Under the pieces are notes generated by a model, which searched no databases, had not been told where the DNA came from, and worked only from the letters and a program-made list of their open reading frames with translations. A DNA stretch of 64,000 nucleotides from CBDFHJ01 sp965247635. GTDB lineage: Bacteria; Chloroflexota; Dehalococcoidia; Lucifugimonadales; Australimonadaceae. This document shows, piece after piece, positions 17,924-26,353 of this stretch. The translations under genes and the position numbers were made by a program. The DNA lies in assembly GCA_965247635.1 (NCBI GenBank), contig CBDFHJ010000009.1, forward strand, positions 434,001 to 498,000, in the 5' to 3' direction. The first letter of the stretch is position 1, and each line of letters starts with the position of its first letter.

Positions 17924-18727
17924 CTAACGGCGGCTGGCCCGGCCTCGCAATGCGGCCAGCGCTAGCGAGATGCTGACGGTCCCCACGCCGAATATCGCCA
18001 GGAGGCCTTTGCCCAAGGCGGCGCCATCCCAACCGACGGTTATCAACGACCGGAGGGCCTCCAGCAGATAGGTTACCGGGTTGTATCCGGCGACGGTGGA
18101 GAGCCAACCGGTCATGAGGTCTCGGGGGACGAAGAAGGTGGTGAGGAACAGAAAGGGAAAGAATAGCAAGAAGCTGGAGTTGACGGCCGCGGCGTTCCCA
18201 GTCTTGAGGGCGATGGAGTAGGGAAAGCCGGTGAAGACCAGTCCCCAGAAGCCGATAAGCAGGATGAACACCAGGAGGCCGAGGATGCCCGTCTCGAACC
18301 GTACACCCAACCCAAACCCGATGAGCAGCACCGGGATCGCCAGGGTTATCACCAGCGCGAAGTCCGCCACCATGAACCCCAGCAGCAACGCTAGACGCCT
18401 GATGGGCGTGATGGCCAGCCGATCAAAGTAACCCGTCTGAATATCCGTGACCACAGTGATGCCTCGGGAGATGCCGGTGACGCCGACGATAATGGCCGCG
18501 GGAAGCTGAAAAGCCTTGTAGTCGACGCCGGGCACCGATTCGGTGAAGTCCTGGAGCGCACCGATGTTGACGATGTAAAAAAAGGAGCCGATGACGAGTG
18601 GAGGGAGGACGGCTTCTGGGTCGCGGGGGATCAGGCGCAGGGCACGGCCAGCCACCGACGCGATGTCGGCGATAAACCCAGCGCTACGGGCCCGGACTGG
18701 CTTCATCTGTTCGGTAGCCGTGGTCAT
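17924..18727 (-). CDS. ABC-2 type transporter permease (DrrB-like)
   Basis: A 267-residue membrane protein with about six hydrophobic helices. It carries the ABC-2 signature region FFVPRDLMTGWLSTVAGYNPVTYLLEALRSL near the C-terminus. This arrangement is typical of DrrB-like permeases for drug, lipid or antibiotic export. Its start overlaps the stop of the ATP-binding gene by four bases (ATGA), so the two form one exporter. Transcription ends at the shared terminator at 17858-17897. Confidence 0.9.
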   Translation of the reverse strand: MTTATEQMKPVRARSAGFIADIASVAGRALRLIPRDPEAVLPPLVIGSFFYIVNIGALQDFTESVPGVDYKAFQLPAAIIVGVTGISRGITVVTDIQTGYFDRLAITPIRRLALLLGFMVADFALVITLAIPVLLIGFGLGVRFETGILGLLVFILLIGFWGLVFTGFPYSIALKTGNAAAVNSSFLLFFPFLFLTTFFVPRDLMTGWLSTVAGYNPVTYLLEALRSLITVGWDGAALGKGLLAIFGVGTVSISLALAALRGRASRR

Positions 18728-19719
18728 ACACTCCCCTCCTCGTTCACTTCAGCTTCCCCTTCGCCATCCGCCGCGGCGTCCACCTGCAGCCGAGCGCCGG
18801 TGTAGTGCAGAAATACATCGTCGAGCGTGGGCGTGCGTAGCGTCAGCTCGCGGACCTTCACTCCGCCCTCATTCAACGCGACGGCGATGGCGCTGAGATA
18901 AGACGCGCCTACCTGCACGCTGATCGTGATCTCGTTGCCGTGGGCTTCGACGCCCTCAACGCCCTGCATGCCGCGCACGGTGTCTCGGGCAGTGTCGGCG
19001 TCGCGCTCTATCTGCGCGATGATGACATCCGCGCCGATAGAGCGCTTGAGCGCCGCGGGAGTACCCTCGGCCACGACCTTGCCATGATTGATGATGGCCA
19101 CCCGACCGGCCAATGCGTCGGCCTCATCGAGGTACTGGGTGGTGAGGATGATAGTAACGCCCAGCTCGCGGTTGATGTGGCGTATCTCGTCCCATACCCG
19201 GGCCCGGCTGATGGGGTCCAGACCCGTGGTCGGCTCGTCCAGAAAGAGGACCTCGGGGTTGTGGATCAGCGACGCGGCCAGGTCCAGACGGCGCTTCATC
19301 CCGCCTGAATAGGTCCCCACGAACCGGTCTATGGCGTCGCCGATATCAACGAGGTCCATCAGCTCGACGAGCCGCCGGTCGATCTCCTTTCTGGAGAGGC
19401 CATAGAGCCTGCCCTGGAGACGAAGCAGCTCGCGTCCCGTCTGTTTGGCGTCCAGGGCCGCCTCCTGAAGCGCCGCGCCGATGCGCAGACGCACCTCGCC
19501 CGGCTGGCTCGCCACGTCGTAGCCGGCGACGGAGGCGCGGCCCGCGGTCGGAAGGAGCAGCGTAATCAGCATGCGTATCAATGTCGTCTTGCCGGCCCCG
19601 TTAGGACCCAGGAAGCCGTAGACCTCGCCCCTGCGAATTGACAGGTCAATGCCGTCCACGGCACGGACGTTGCCGAACGTACGAAAGATGTTTTCAACCG
19701 AAACTGCGAGATCGTTCAT
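18724..19719 (-). CDS. ABC transporter ATP-binding protein (DrrA-like)
   Basis: The nucleotide-binding subunit of the exporter. It has Walker A GPNGAGKT, the signature YSGGMKRRLDLA, Walker B VLFLDEPTTGLD, an H-loop in TTQYLDEAD, and a C-terminal extension typical of DrrA-type subunits. I give the ATG at 19719; a GTG at 19758 would add 13 residues and also has a G-rich upstream region. It is coupled to the permease by an ATGA overlap. The transported substrate is unknown. Confidence 0.92.
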   Translation of the reverse strand: MNDLAVSVENIFRTFGNVRAVDGIDLSIRRGEVYGFLGPNGAGKTTLIRMLITLLLPTAGRASVAGYDVASQPGEVRLRIGAALQEAALDAKQTGRELLRLQGRLYGLSRKEIDRRLVELMDLVDIGDAIDRFVGTYSGGMKRRLDLAASLIHNPEVLFLDEPTTGLDPISRARVWDEIRHINRELGVTIILTTQYLDEADALAGRVAIINHGKVVAEGTPAALKRSIGADVIIAQIERDADTARDTVRGMQGVEGVEAHGNEITISVQVGASYLSAIAVALNEGGVKVRELTLRTPTLDDVFLHYTGARLQVDAAADGEGEAEVNEEGSV

Positions 19720-19789
19720 CGGTGTGAGGGAGTCCCGTAAAAATAGTGAGAGCGTCACGCGGACGCCCCACCTACGTTATCAGATGCCG

Positions 19790-21073
19790 CTAGTGCGCGT
19801 TGTCCAAGGGGTTGATGACGACCCCCGACGGCAGCTTGGGGTGGAAGAAGGTGCTCTTGCTGGGCAGCCTAACGCCGGCGCCCACCAGCCGCTCGAAGAG
19901 GTCCAGCGGAAGCGCCTTTAAGAAGAAGGCCATTTGCGCCTGGCCACCACGCACCATGGCCAACGCCTGGTCTCCATCGTGCACGTAGGTCACGTAGTCG
20001 GCAAAGGCGTCGCCCAGGATGGGCCGAAGGACCACCTCCTGCAACACCCACGCTTCCACCTCTTGCGTGGCCGCCGCCACGCCTTGTGGGGCGTAGCGAC
20101 TGACCAGGTCGGGATTGCCCAAGGTCAGGAGGAAGGGACCTTCGCCGGATGGTCCAAGCAGCCCTAAGGCCGGGTGTGCGGCGCCCTCCTGGGCGACCAG
20201 CTCTTCCAGCGGGCCGGCGGTGCTGACGTCGAGGGCCACGGGCTGAGTCACGAAGAGTTGAGCTAACCTGTCGCGTATCTGGGTGAACAGCATGGGTGGC
20301 AGGCCGGCCAGCACCCGGTGATAGGGGAGGACCAGCAATCCCGGGTCGTCGAGGTCGGTGAGGCTCATGAGCACGAGCTCGGCCGCCGGGTCCTGTCGAT
20401 GCCTGGCCAGGTACTCCATCGCCGTCTCGTAGCGGTGATGGCCGTCGGCGATGTACACGGGTTGGACGGCCACGGCCTCCCCAATGGCGGTTGTGGACCG
20501 TTCGTCCGCGATGCGCCAGAGGGTGTATTGCTGGCCGTCGTCACCGATGAACTGGGCATCCGGCGCGCTGGCCATGGCGCGGTTGCGGACCGTCTCCAGC
20601 AGGTGGCCTTCGTCCCTGACCAGGCCCATGATGGGGCTGAAGTTGGCGGCACACGCCTCCATCAGGGCCAGCCGGTCGGCCTTGGGACCCGACCTGGTGT
20701 CCTCATGGGGCAGCACGGCGTTACCCCACTCCTCCAGTCGAAGCGCCCCAATCAGATTGTGCCGTTCGAACGTCCCACCGCCGTGGGAGAAGCGCTGGCG
20801 GAGCAGGTAGTATCCGGGCTGGTCGTCGCGGCGGAGCACGCCCTCCGACAGCCACCGAGCGTAGTGCTGGGCAGCGTCGGTGTAACGGCCGGGCCCGACC
20901 TCCCCGGTGATCTCCGCCAGCTCCAAGTGGACCATGTTGTGGGCGCTGCGCCCCCAGAGGGCGCGCTCGTACTCCGGAGAGATCACGTCGTAGGGAGGGC
21001 AGACCAGCCGGTCCAACTGGCCCGCTACAGCGGTGTCGTACCGAATGCCCCGGAACGGACGGAAATCAGCCAT
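19790..21073 (-). CDS. DUF1015 family protein
   Basis: The 427-residue protein begins MADFRPFRGIRYD and contains CPPYDVISPEY, GRSAHNMVHLEL, YIADGHHRYETA and the C-terminal FFLKALPLDLFERLV, which together are the conserved blocks of DUF1015. The family is widespread in anaerobes and Chloroflexota and is distantly related to serine-kinase-like or ParB/Srx-fold proteins; its reaction is not established here. The ATG at 21073 is preferred over longer frames reaching 21292 because the family begins at this point and GAGGG precedes it. It is divergent from ligA. Confidence 0.88.
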   Translation of the reverse strand: MADFRPFRGIRYDTAVAGQLDRLVCPPYDVISPEYERALWGRSAHNMVHLELAEITGEVGPGRYTDAAQHYARWLSEGVLRRDDQPGYYLLRQRFSHGGGTFERHNLIGALRLEEWGNAVLPHEDTRSGPKADRLALMEACAANFSPIMGLVRDEGHLLETVRNRAMASAPDAQFIGDDGQQYTLWRIADERSTTAIGEAVAVQPVYIADGHHRYETAMEYLARHRQDPAAELVLMSLTDLDDPGLLVLPYHRVLAGLPPMLFTQIRDRLAQLFVTQPVALDVSTAGPLEELVAQEGAAHPALGLLGPSGEGPFLLTLGNPDLVSRYAPQGVAAATQEVEAWVLQEVVLRPILGDAFADYVTYVHDGDQALAMVRGGQAQMAFFLKALPLDLFERLVGAGVRLPSKSTFFHPKLPSGVVINPLDNAH

Positions 21074-21294
21074 TGGAAGCCCTCGAGAGGCGTTATAGTC
21101 TGCGAGATGCCACGGGCTTCGTAGGCCCCGAGCAACGCTTCGTGTGCCCAGTATATCCGTGGGCAGGAGTCCGTCCAACAGGTACGTGAAATCCAGGGAC
21201 GTGACCTGCTTCGTTTTCGGCGGCACACCTCCAGTACGGACCCCGGCTGGTGGTATACTCAGCGACGGCTGTCGAGGCGGCCAAGGACACATCC

Positions 21295-23319
21295 ATGGCA
21301 GACCAGGCCACCATCGCCAGGACTGAGCAGCTCCGCGAGCAGCTCAACTACCACAACTACCGGTATCACGTCCTCGACGCGCCCCTCGTTAGCGACGCGG
21401 AATACGACGCGCTTATGGGCGAGCTGCGGGCGCTGGAAGAAGCGCACTCGGAGCTGGTCACCCCCGACTCGCCGACCCAGCGCGTCGGCGCGGCGCCGTC
21501 GCCCGAATTCCAGGAGGTTGAGCACCCACAGCCGCTGTTGAGCCTGGCCAACGCCTTCGACGTAGCGGAGCTGGCCACCTGGCACAAGCGTGCCTCCAAC
21601 CTGCTGGAGACCGACGCCTTCCAGATGGTGTGCGAACCCAAGATAGACGGCCTGGCCATCGCCCTGACCTATCAGGACGGCAGGCTGGTCCGAGGCGCTA
21701 CCCGCGGCGACGGCCTCCGGGGCGAGGACGTGACACCCAACGTGCGTACGATCAGGTCCGTGCCCCTGGCGCTCCAGCCCACCGGGACCGTCCCCGTCCG
21801 GATGGAGGTCAGGGGCGAGGTCTACCTGCGCAGAGACGGGTTCGAGCAGCTCAACGCCGAGCGGGCGGAGCGCGGCGAGCCGTTGTTCGCCAACCCGCGC
21901 AACGCGGCCGCCGGCTCGTTGCGTCAGCTCGACTCCCGCATCACCGCGGGCCGGCCTCTGAGTATATGGGTCTATCAGCTGGGATGGATTGAAGGCGGCA
22001 GCGACCCGTCAAGTCACTGGGACGCCATGATGTGGCTACGGGAGCTGGGATTTCGGGTGAGCCAGGAGGTCCAACGGGTTGACTCGTTGACCGGCGCAGA
22101 GGAGTACTACGCCCGCTGGCTGGAAGAACGTCACGCCAAGAACTATCAGACCGACGGCGTGGTGGTAAAGATCGACCGGCGGGACTACCAGCGGCACTTG
22201 GGGTTTGTGGGAAGGGAGCCCCGGTGGGCCGTCGCCTATAAGTTTCCCGCCGAGCAGGCCATCACCAGGCTGCTGGACATCGGCATCAACGTCGGACGCA
22301 CGGGGAGCCTGAACCCCTACGCCATCCTCGAGCCGGTCCAGGTGAGCGGCGTGACGGTCAGGCAGGCCACGCTTCACAACGAGGATGACATCCGCCGCAA
22401 GGACATCCGCATCGGCGACTGGGTCTGGGTAGAGCGGGCCGGCGAGGTGATCCCTCAGGTGGTGGGACCCGTCACGGAGCGGCGCGCCGGAAAGGAACGG
22501 AAGTTCCGCATGCCACGGCGGTGTCCCATATGCCGAACGGAGGTGGTCAGGCCCGAGGGCGAAGCCATGCACCGCTGTCCTAACACCGTGTGTCCAGCGC
22601 AGGTCTACGAGCAGCTGCGCCACTTCGTGTCCCAGGGCGCCATGGACATCGAGGGCCTCGGCTCCAAGCAGGTGGCGGCGCTGCTGGAGGCGGGCCTGGT
22701 GCGCGAGATGCCAGACGTCTACCGGCTGAGCAAGGAGCAGCTGGTGGCCATGGAGCGGATGGGCGAGAAGAGCGCCGAGAACCTGCTGGCCGCCATCGAG
22801 CTGAGCAAGTGCCGTCCCCTGCCGGCAGTCATCTCCTCCCTTGGCATTCTGCACGTGGGCTCGGAGACGGCGGAGCTGTTGGCCAGACGGTTCGGCAGCG
22901 TGATGCGTCTCGCCGAGGCCACGGAAGAAGAGCTGCAGGCCATCCCCGGCATCGGGCCGAAGGTGGCGACGGCTATCGCCGAGCACTTCCGTCACGACGG
23001 CAATCGCCGCGTGGTCGAAGGGCTTCGCGCGGCAGGGGTGGCCATGGAGATGGAGCAGATACCCGAGCCCGAGGGGTCTGGGGTGCTCGCGGGCAAACGA
23101 CTGGTGGTAACCGGGCGCCTGGAGCGCTTTACCCGCTCCGAGATCGAGGGCTTGATCAAGCAGCTGGGGGCACAGTTGAGTGGGGGCGTCACCAAGAAGA
23201 CCGACTATGTGGTGGCGGGCGAGGACGCTGGCACCAAGCTGCAAGACGCCCAGCGGCTGGAGGTGCAGGTCATTACCGAGGAGGAGTTCTTGACTCTCAT
23301 CGGGAGGGTTTTTCCCTAA
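21295..23319 (+). CDS. ligA: NAD-dependent DNA ligase
   Basis: The essential replicative ligase, 674 residues from the ATG at 21295. Domain order is standard: the Ia domain with YHNYRYHVLD, adenylation at Lys116 in CEPKIDGLA, the OB fold with VGRTGSLNP, a four-Cys zinc finger (CPIC...CPNTVC), helix-hairpin-helix repeats (IPGIGPKVA), and a C-terminal BRCT domain (about 595-670) with GKRLVVTGRLERFTR. A TATACT hexamer at about 21252 could be the -10 element of its promoter in the divergent gap with the DUF1015 gene. Confidence 0.96.
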   Translation: MADQATIARTEQLREQLNYHNYRYHVLDAPLVSDAEYDALMGELRALEEAHSELVTPDSPTQRVGAAPSPEFQEVEHPQPLLSLANAFDVAELATWHKRASNLLETDAFQMVCEPKIDGLAIALTYQDGRLVRGATRGDGLRGEDVTPNVRTIRSVPLALQPTGTVPVRMEVRGEVYLRRDGFEQLNAERAERGEPLFANPRNAAAGSLRQLDSRITAGRPLSIWVYQLGWIEGGSDPSSHWDAMMWLRELGFRVSQEVQRVDSLTGAEEYYARWLEERHAKNYQTDGVVVKIDRRDYQRHLGFVGREPRWAVAYKFPAEQAITRLLDIGINVGRTGSLNPYAILEPVQVSGVTVRQATLHNEDDIRRKDIRIGDWVWVERAGEVIPQVVGPVTERRAGKERKFRMPRRCPICRTEVVRPEGEAMHRCPNTVCPAQVYEQLRHFVSQGAMDIEGLGSKQVAALLEAGLVREMPDVYRLSKEQLVAMERMGEKSAENLLAAIELSKCRPLPAVISSLGILHVGSETAELLARRFGSVMRLAEATEEELQAIPGIGPKVATAIAEHFRHDGNRRVVEGLRAAGVAMEMEQIPEPEGSGVLAGKRLVVTGRLERFTRSEIEGLIKQLGAQLSGGVTKKTDYVVAGEDAGTKLQDAQRLEVQVITEEEFLTLIGRVFP

Positions 23320-23388
23320 TTGAACCTGGTTAATCCCGCTTGTGTCACAGCTCAGATATCCCTACTGTGCCAGCGGAGGTAGGTAACG

Positions 23389-25404
23389 TTGGCCTCGCTA
23401 GACCGTAGAGTCACCCGAAGCGTCGTGGTCCACGCCGGTATCGAATACACCGGCGAGTGCATCCGAACGCCTCGGTGGGACGATGCCTTCGGGGAGCAGC
23501 TCCGGGGCGACACCTACTTTCGAGTGGTATTCCTGGAGGGGTGGCCGCCCTCACCACCAGGGCCACGCTCGCTACAAGACCAGCGCATCGCCGTGTGCGT
23601 CCTGGGCAAAGAGCCCGGCCGCCCGCTGGAGCAGTCGTCGCAGGAGCTGAGGACCGTGCGGGAAGCGTACGCCCAGTACCTCGCCGGCCCCTCATCGGCG
23701 GAGGTCGCGAGGCGCGAGGCGGAAGCCCAGCTGCTGGCGCTGGAAGAGCGCGTCAATCGCCTGTGGAGCGAGGCGTATCTGACGGGCAACATTCACGCGG
23801 AGCCACCCCTGGAGTCTGGCGGGGCAAGCGTGTTCGCCGATGGTGGAAGCGAGGAGTGGGCGGAGCGGCTCGGCAGCAGGTTGTTGGCGCGGGCCTACCC
23901 CTTACTCCCCATGAGCGTGGCCAGGATGCCGAGGCCCCTTCGGCCAGACCAAGACCTGCCGCTGGTGTTCGATGGCCTGTTCACGGCGCGTCCATCCGCC
24001 GCGGCGGCCCAAGCGTTGGACGCTTTCGCGCCCGCGCTGGGCCTGGCGTCTGTTGATGCGCCAAGGCATGTGAACCTTTCAGGCTGTCACGGCTTCCAGC
24101 TGGTCCAGGCCGAGCTGACGGCGGCAGGCGATTTCGCGGATGGCGAGCGCCTCGGGTGGCGGTTGGCCCATGTCCACGGAGTTACCTATCCCTTGGCCAC
24201 GCTGTTCACGCTGCTCTTCCTCACCCAAGGCAACTGGGAGATCCAGCTTCGGCCCGGCCATCCACTCACCTGGCGCGGCGGACTTCCCCTCGACGCCAAC
24301 CGTCTCACGGGGTCCGACCTGCCCAACCTAAGTTGGCCCGGCGATTTCTGGGCGTACGTAGCAGTCGTGAGACCGTCCACAGAGGATCCCTGGGAGCGGG
24401 CGGTACCCTATCTGCGGGAGCTACCCATCGACTTGACCCCGGCCGACGTTCGCGATGAGGAGGAGCAGCGGCGCCTGCTCCGGCAGCTAATGGGGCACTT
24501 GAACGATGGCCTCCAGGTGCTAAACGACAGGCTGGAAAACCTGGTGCACGCCCAAGGACGCCAATGGGAACCGGCCAACGTCCCCGAGCTGGGGCAGCTG
24601 CAGGCCGTGGCGCGACTGGACGACGAGCTGGCGCTACCCGGCGAGGCGGAGCGGGTCTTCGGGGGCGTACCGGGGTTTCACGCCGCCATGGAACTGTGGC
24701 GCGGCTGGAGCAGTGGCCTGACAGCCATCGAGCCGTTGATCGACGGACTGAGCTTCCTGGACCTGGCTGAGGTCCCGGAGGACCATGCCCAGCTCTTCAC
24801 CGACCGCCAAACGCTGCTCCAACAGCTGCGCGACTCAGCGGTGGTGGTCGAGCCATACCAGTGGCAGCGCCTGGTGGAAACAGTGGTTGTGTTCCGCCGG
24901 CACTACGCCGCAGTCTACCTCCGGCACCACGAGGCTTACCACGGTCAGATGGCCACGTTGGGCCATCGCATGGCCGAGGTTCGGCGAGCAGCGCACGCGC
25001 TGGAGCTACTCAACACCATCACCGAGCTGGGCAGGTCCGTGGCGGTAGACCTGCCCCCTTTGGTGGAGGAGCTCTACAACACCATCGCCAGTTGCTCCGC
25101 CAAATTGGTAGCGGCGGTGATCGAAGGGCATCCCCTGTGCCCTATGTGTGGCGTCCGCCTCTCCACCCAGCCACCGACCCAAGAGGTCGAGTCGCTGGGC
25201 AGCTACGTGAACGAGGCGCTCCAGGAGCAGAACCACCGGCTGAGCGGCTGGGTGGTACACCGTCTAGTCGCGGGAGAGCAGAGTGAGGAGATAGACCGTT
25301 TCATCAAAGTGGTCCAGGTGAGTGACCTCTCAGGGCTGGCGCATGTTCTGGACGATTCTTTGGTGCGGTTCATCCGCGACCTGCTGAAGGGACCAGCGCG
25401 CTGA
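23389..25404 (+). CDS. Large protein of unknown function, coupled to pth
   Basis: I do not recognise this 671-residue protein. It is soluble, with a charged helical region around residues 95-130 (AEVARREAEAQLLALEERV) suggesting a coiled coil. Further helical stretches follow at 360-400 and 500-570. A single CPMCG motif lies near residue 582. No P-loop, HTH or signal peptide is visible. The start is a TTG at 23389 after GCGGAGGTAGG. Its stop TGA overlaps the ATG of pth (TGATG), so it is co-translated with peptidyl-tRNA hydrolase and transcribed in line with ligA. A second CxxC is missing, so a classical zinc ribbon is doubtful. Confidence 0.75.
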   Translation: MASLDRRVTRSVVVHAGIEYTGECIRTPRWDDAFGEQLRGDTYFRVVFLEGWPPSPPGPRSLQDQRIAVCVLGKEPGRPLEQSSQELRTVREAYAQYLAGPSSAEVARREAEAQLLALEERVNRLWSEAYLTGNIHAEPPLESGGASVFADGGSEEWAERLGSRLLARAYPLLPMSVARMPRPLRPDQDLPLVFDGLFTARPSAAAAQALDAFAPALGLASVDAPRHVNLSGCHGFQLVQAELTAAGDFADGERLGWRLAHVHGVTYPLATLFTLLFLTQGNWEIQLRPGHPLTWRGGLPLDANRLTGSDLPNLSWPGDFWAYVAVVRPSTEDPWERAVPYLRELPIDLTPADVRDEEEQRRLLRQLMGHLNDGLQVLNDRLENLVHAQGRQWEPANVPELGQLQAVARLDDELALPGEAERVFGGVPGFHAAMELWRGWSSGLTAIEPLIDGLSFLDLAEVPEDHAQLFTDRQTLLQQLRDSAVVVEPYQWQRLVETVVVFRRHYAAVYLRHHEAYHGQMATLGHRMAEVRRAAHALELLNTITELGRSVAVDLPPLVEELYNTIASCSAKLVAAVIEGHPLCPMCGVRLSTQPPTQEVESLGSYVNEALQEQNHRLSGWVVHRLVAGEQSEEIDRFIKVVQVSDLSGLAHVLDDSLVRFIRDLLKGPAR

Positions 25405-25982
25405 TGGCCTCAGAGCGCGCGTCGTCAACGCCGTACATCATCGCGGGGTTGGGCAACCCAGGAAGGGAGTACGCCGGAAGCCGGCATAACGTGGGGTTTC
25501 AGTGCGTGGAGTTCTTAGCCCGGCGCCATCAGATACCGTTGAACGACCGTCGAAGCAAAGTGGTCCTGGGGCAAGGCGTCATCCGCGAGCGGTCCGTGGT
25601 GATAGCCAAGCCGCGTACCTACGTCAACGCCAGCGGCACCGCGATACGATACTTGGCAACGCGGTTCGGCACCGGCCCCGAGATGCTGCTGGTCATCACC
25701 GATGATATGGACCTGCCCTTGGGTAAGCTGCGCCTGCGGGCCTCGGGTGGCTCCGGCGGACACAATGGACTCAGCTCCATCATCGACGAGGTTGAAAGCG
25801 AAGCGTTTCCCCGGCTGCGCATCGGCATCGGCAGGCCCGTGGGCGGCGCCGTGGAGCATGTGTTGGGCCCCTTCACACGCGACGAGGAGACGCAAATGGC
25901 ATCCACCCTAGCGCAGGTGGCAGAGGCGGTGGAAGCGTGGCTTGAGGACGGCGTGGAAGCGGCGATGAACCGGTTCAACTGA
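25404..25982 (+). CDS. pth: Peptidyl-tRNA hydrolase
   Basis: It recycles peptidyl-tRNA released from stalled ribosomes. The 192-residue protein has GLGNPGREYAGSRHNVGF with Asn18 and catalytic His28. It also has KPRTYVNASG, the DDMDLPLGKLRLR segment with the catalytic Asp, and GGSGGHNGLSSII with the conserved Asn. The ATG overlaps the preceding stop by one base. Length is standard. Confidence 0.95.
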   Translation: MASERASSTPYIIAGLGNPGREYAGSRHNVGFQCVEFLARRHQIPLNDRRSKVVLGQGVIRERSVVIAKPRTYVNASGTAIRYLATRFGTGPEMLLVITDDMDLPLGKLRLRASGGSGGHNGLSSIIDEVESEAFPRLRIGIGRPVGGAVEHVLGPFTRDEETQMASTLAQVAEAVEAWLEDGVEAAMNRFN

Positions 25983-26020
25983 CCAGGACACGTCCTGCCA
26001 GGACTCGTCCTGGACCTACG

Positions 26021-26255
26021 TGGCAGGGTTCACCCTGCACCCACTTGCGGTGTCCCCATGGCGGCTTTTCAGCACGACCCGGTTTATCCCTCGCCGGACC
26101 GTCGTTCACCAGGAGAGGGAAGCAAGCCCCGACGTGTCGGGGTACCCACTTGGCAGGGTTCACCCTGCACCCTCTTGCGGTGTCCCCATGGCGGCTTTTC
26201 AGCACGACACGGTTTATCCCTCGCCGAACCGTCGTTCACTAGGAGAAGAGAGCAA
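26021..26255 (+). repeat. Two direct repeats of about 105 bp with 130-bp period
   Basis: Unit 1 (26021-26125) and unit 2 (26151-26255) are nearly identical. Both start TGGCAGGGTTCACCCTGCAC, a short inverted repeat, and both contain TTGCGGTGTCCCCATGGCGG and GGTTTATCCCTCGCCG. A 40-bp partial copy lies at 772-811. The units fill most of the 371-bp gap between pth and the lipoprotein gene, which otherwise holds no gene. Several short open frames run through them, but they exist only because the units lack stops. Confidence 0.8.
26127..26142. repeat. Short palindrome CCCCGAC-GT-GTCGGGG
   Basis: Seven-base arms with a two-base loop, sitting between the two direct repeat units. A close relative, GTCCCGAC-TT-GTCGGGAC, occurs at 32231-32248 inside a coding region. 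Confidence 0.6.
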
Positions 26256-26353
26256 AGCAGGATGCGTCCCTTCAGCAAGCTCAGGACAAACGGAGGAAAT
26301 CAACTCTCCCGGCGTACACTGCGTTTTGGAACCACGTACTAGGTGGCTGCCCC

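Noticed and set aside
26021..26255. Possible CRISPR array
   Set aside because: Only two units of about 105 bp with a 25-bp gap. CRISPR repeats are 23-45 bp with many regularly spaced spacers, and no cas gene is present.
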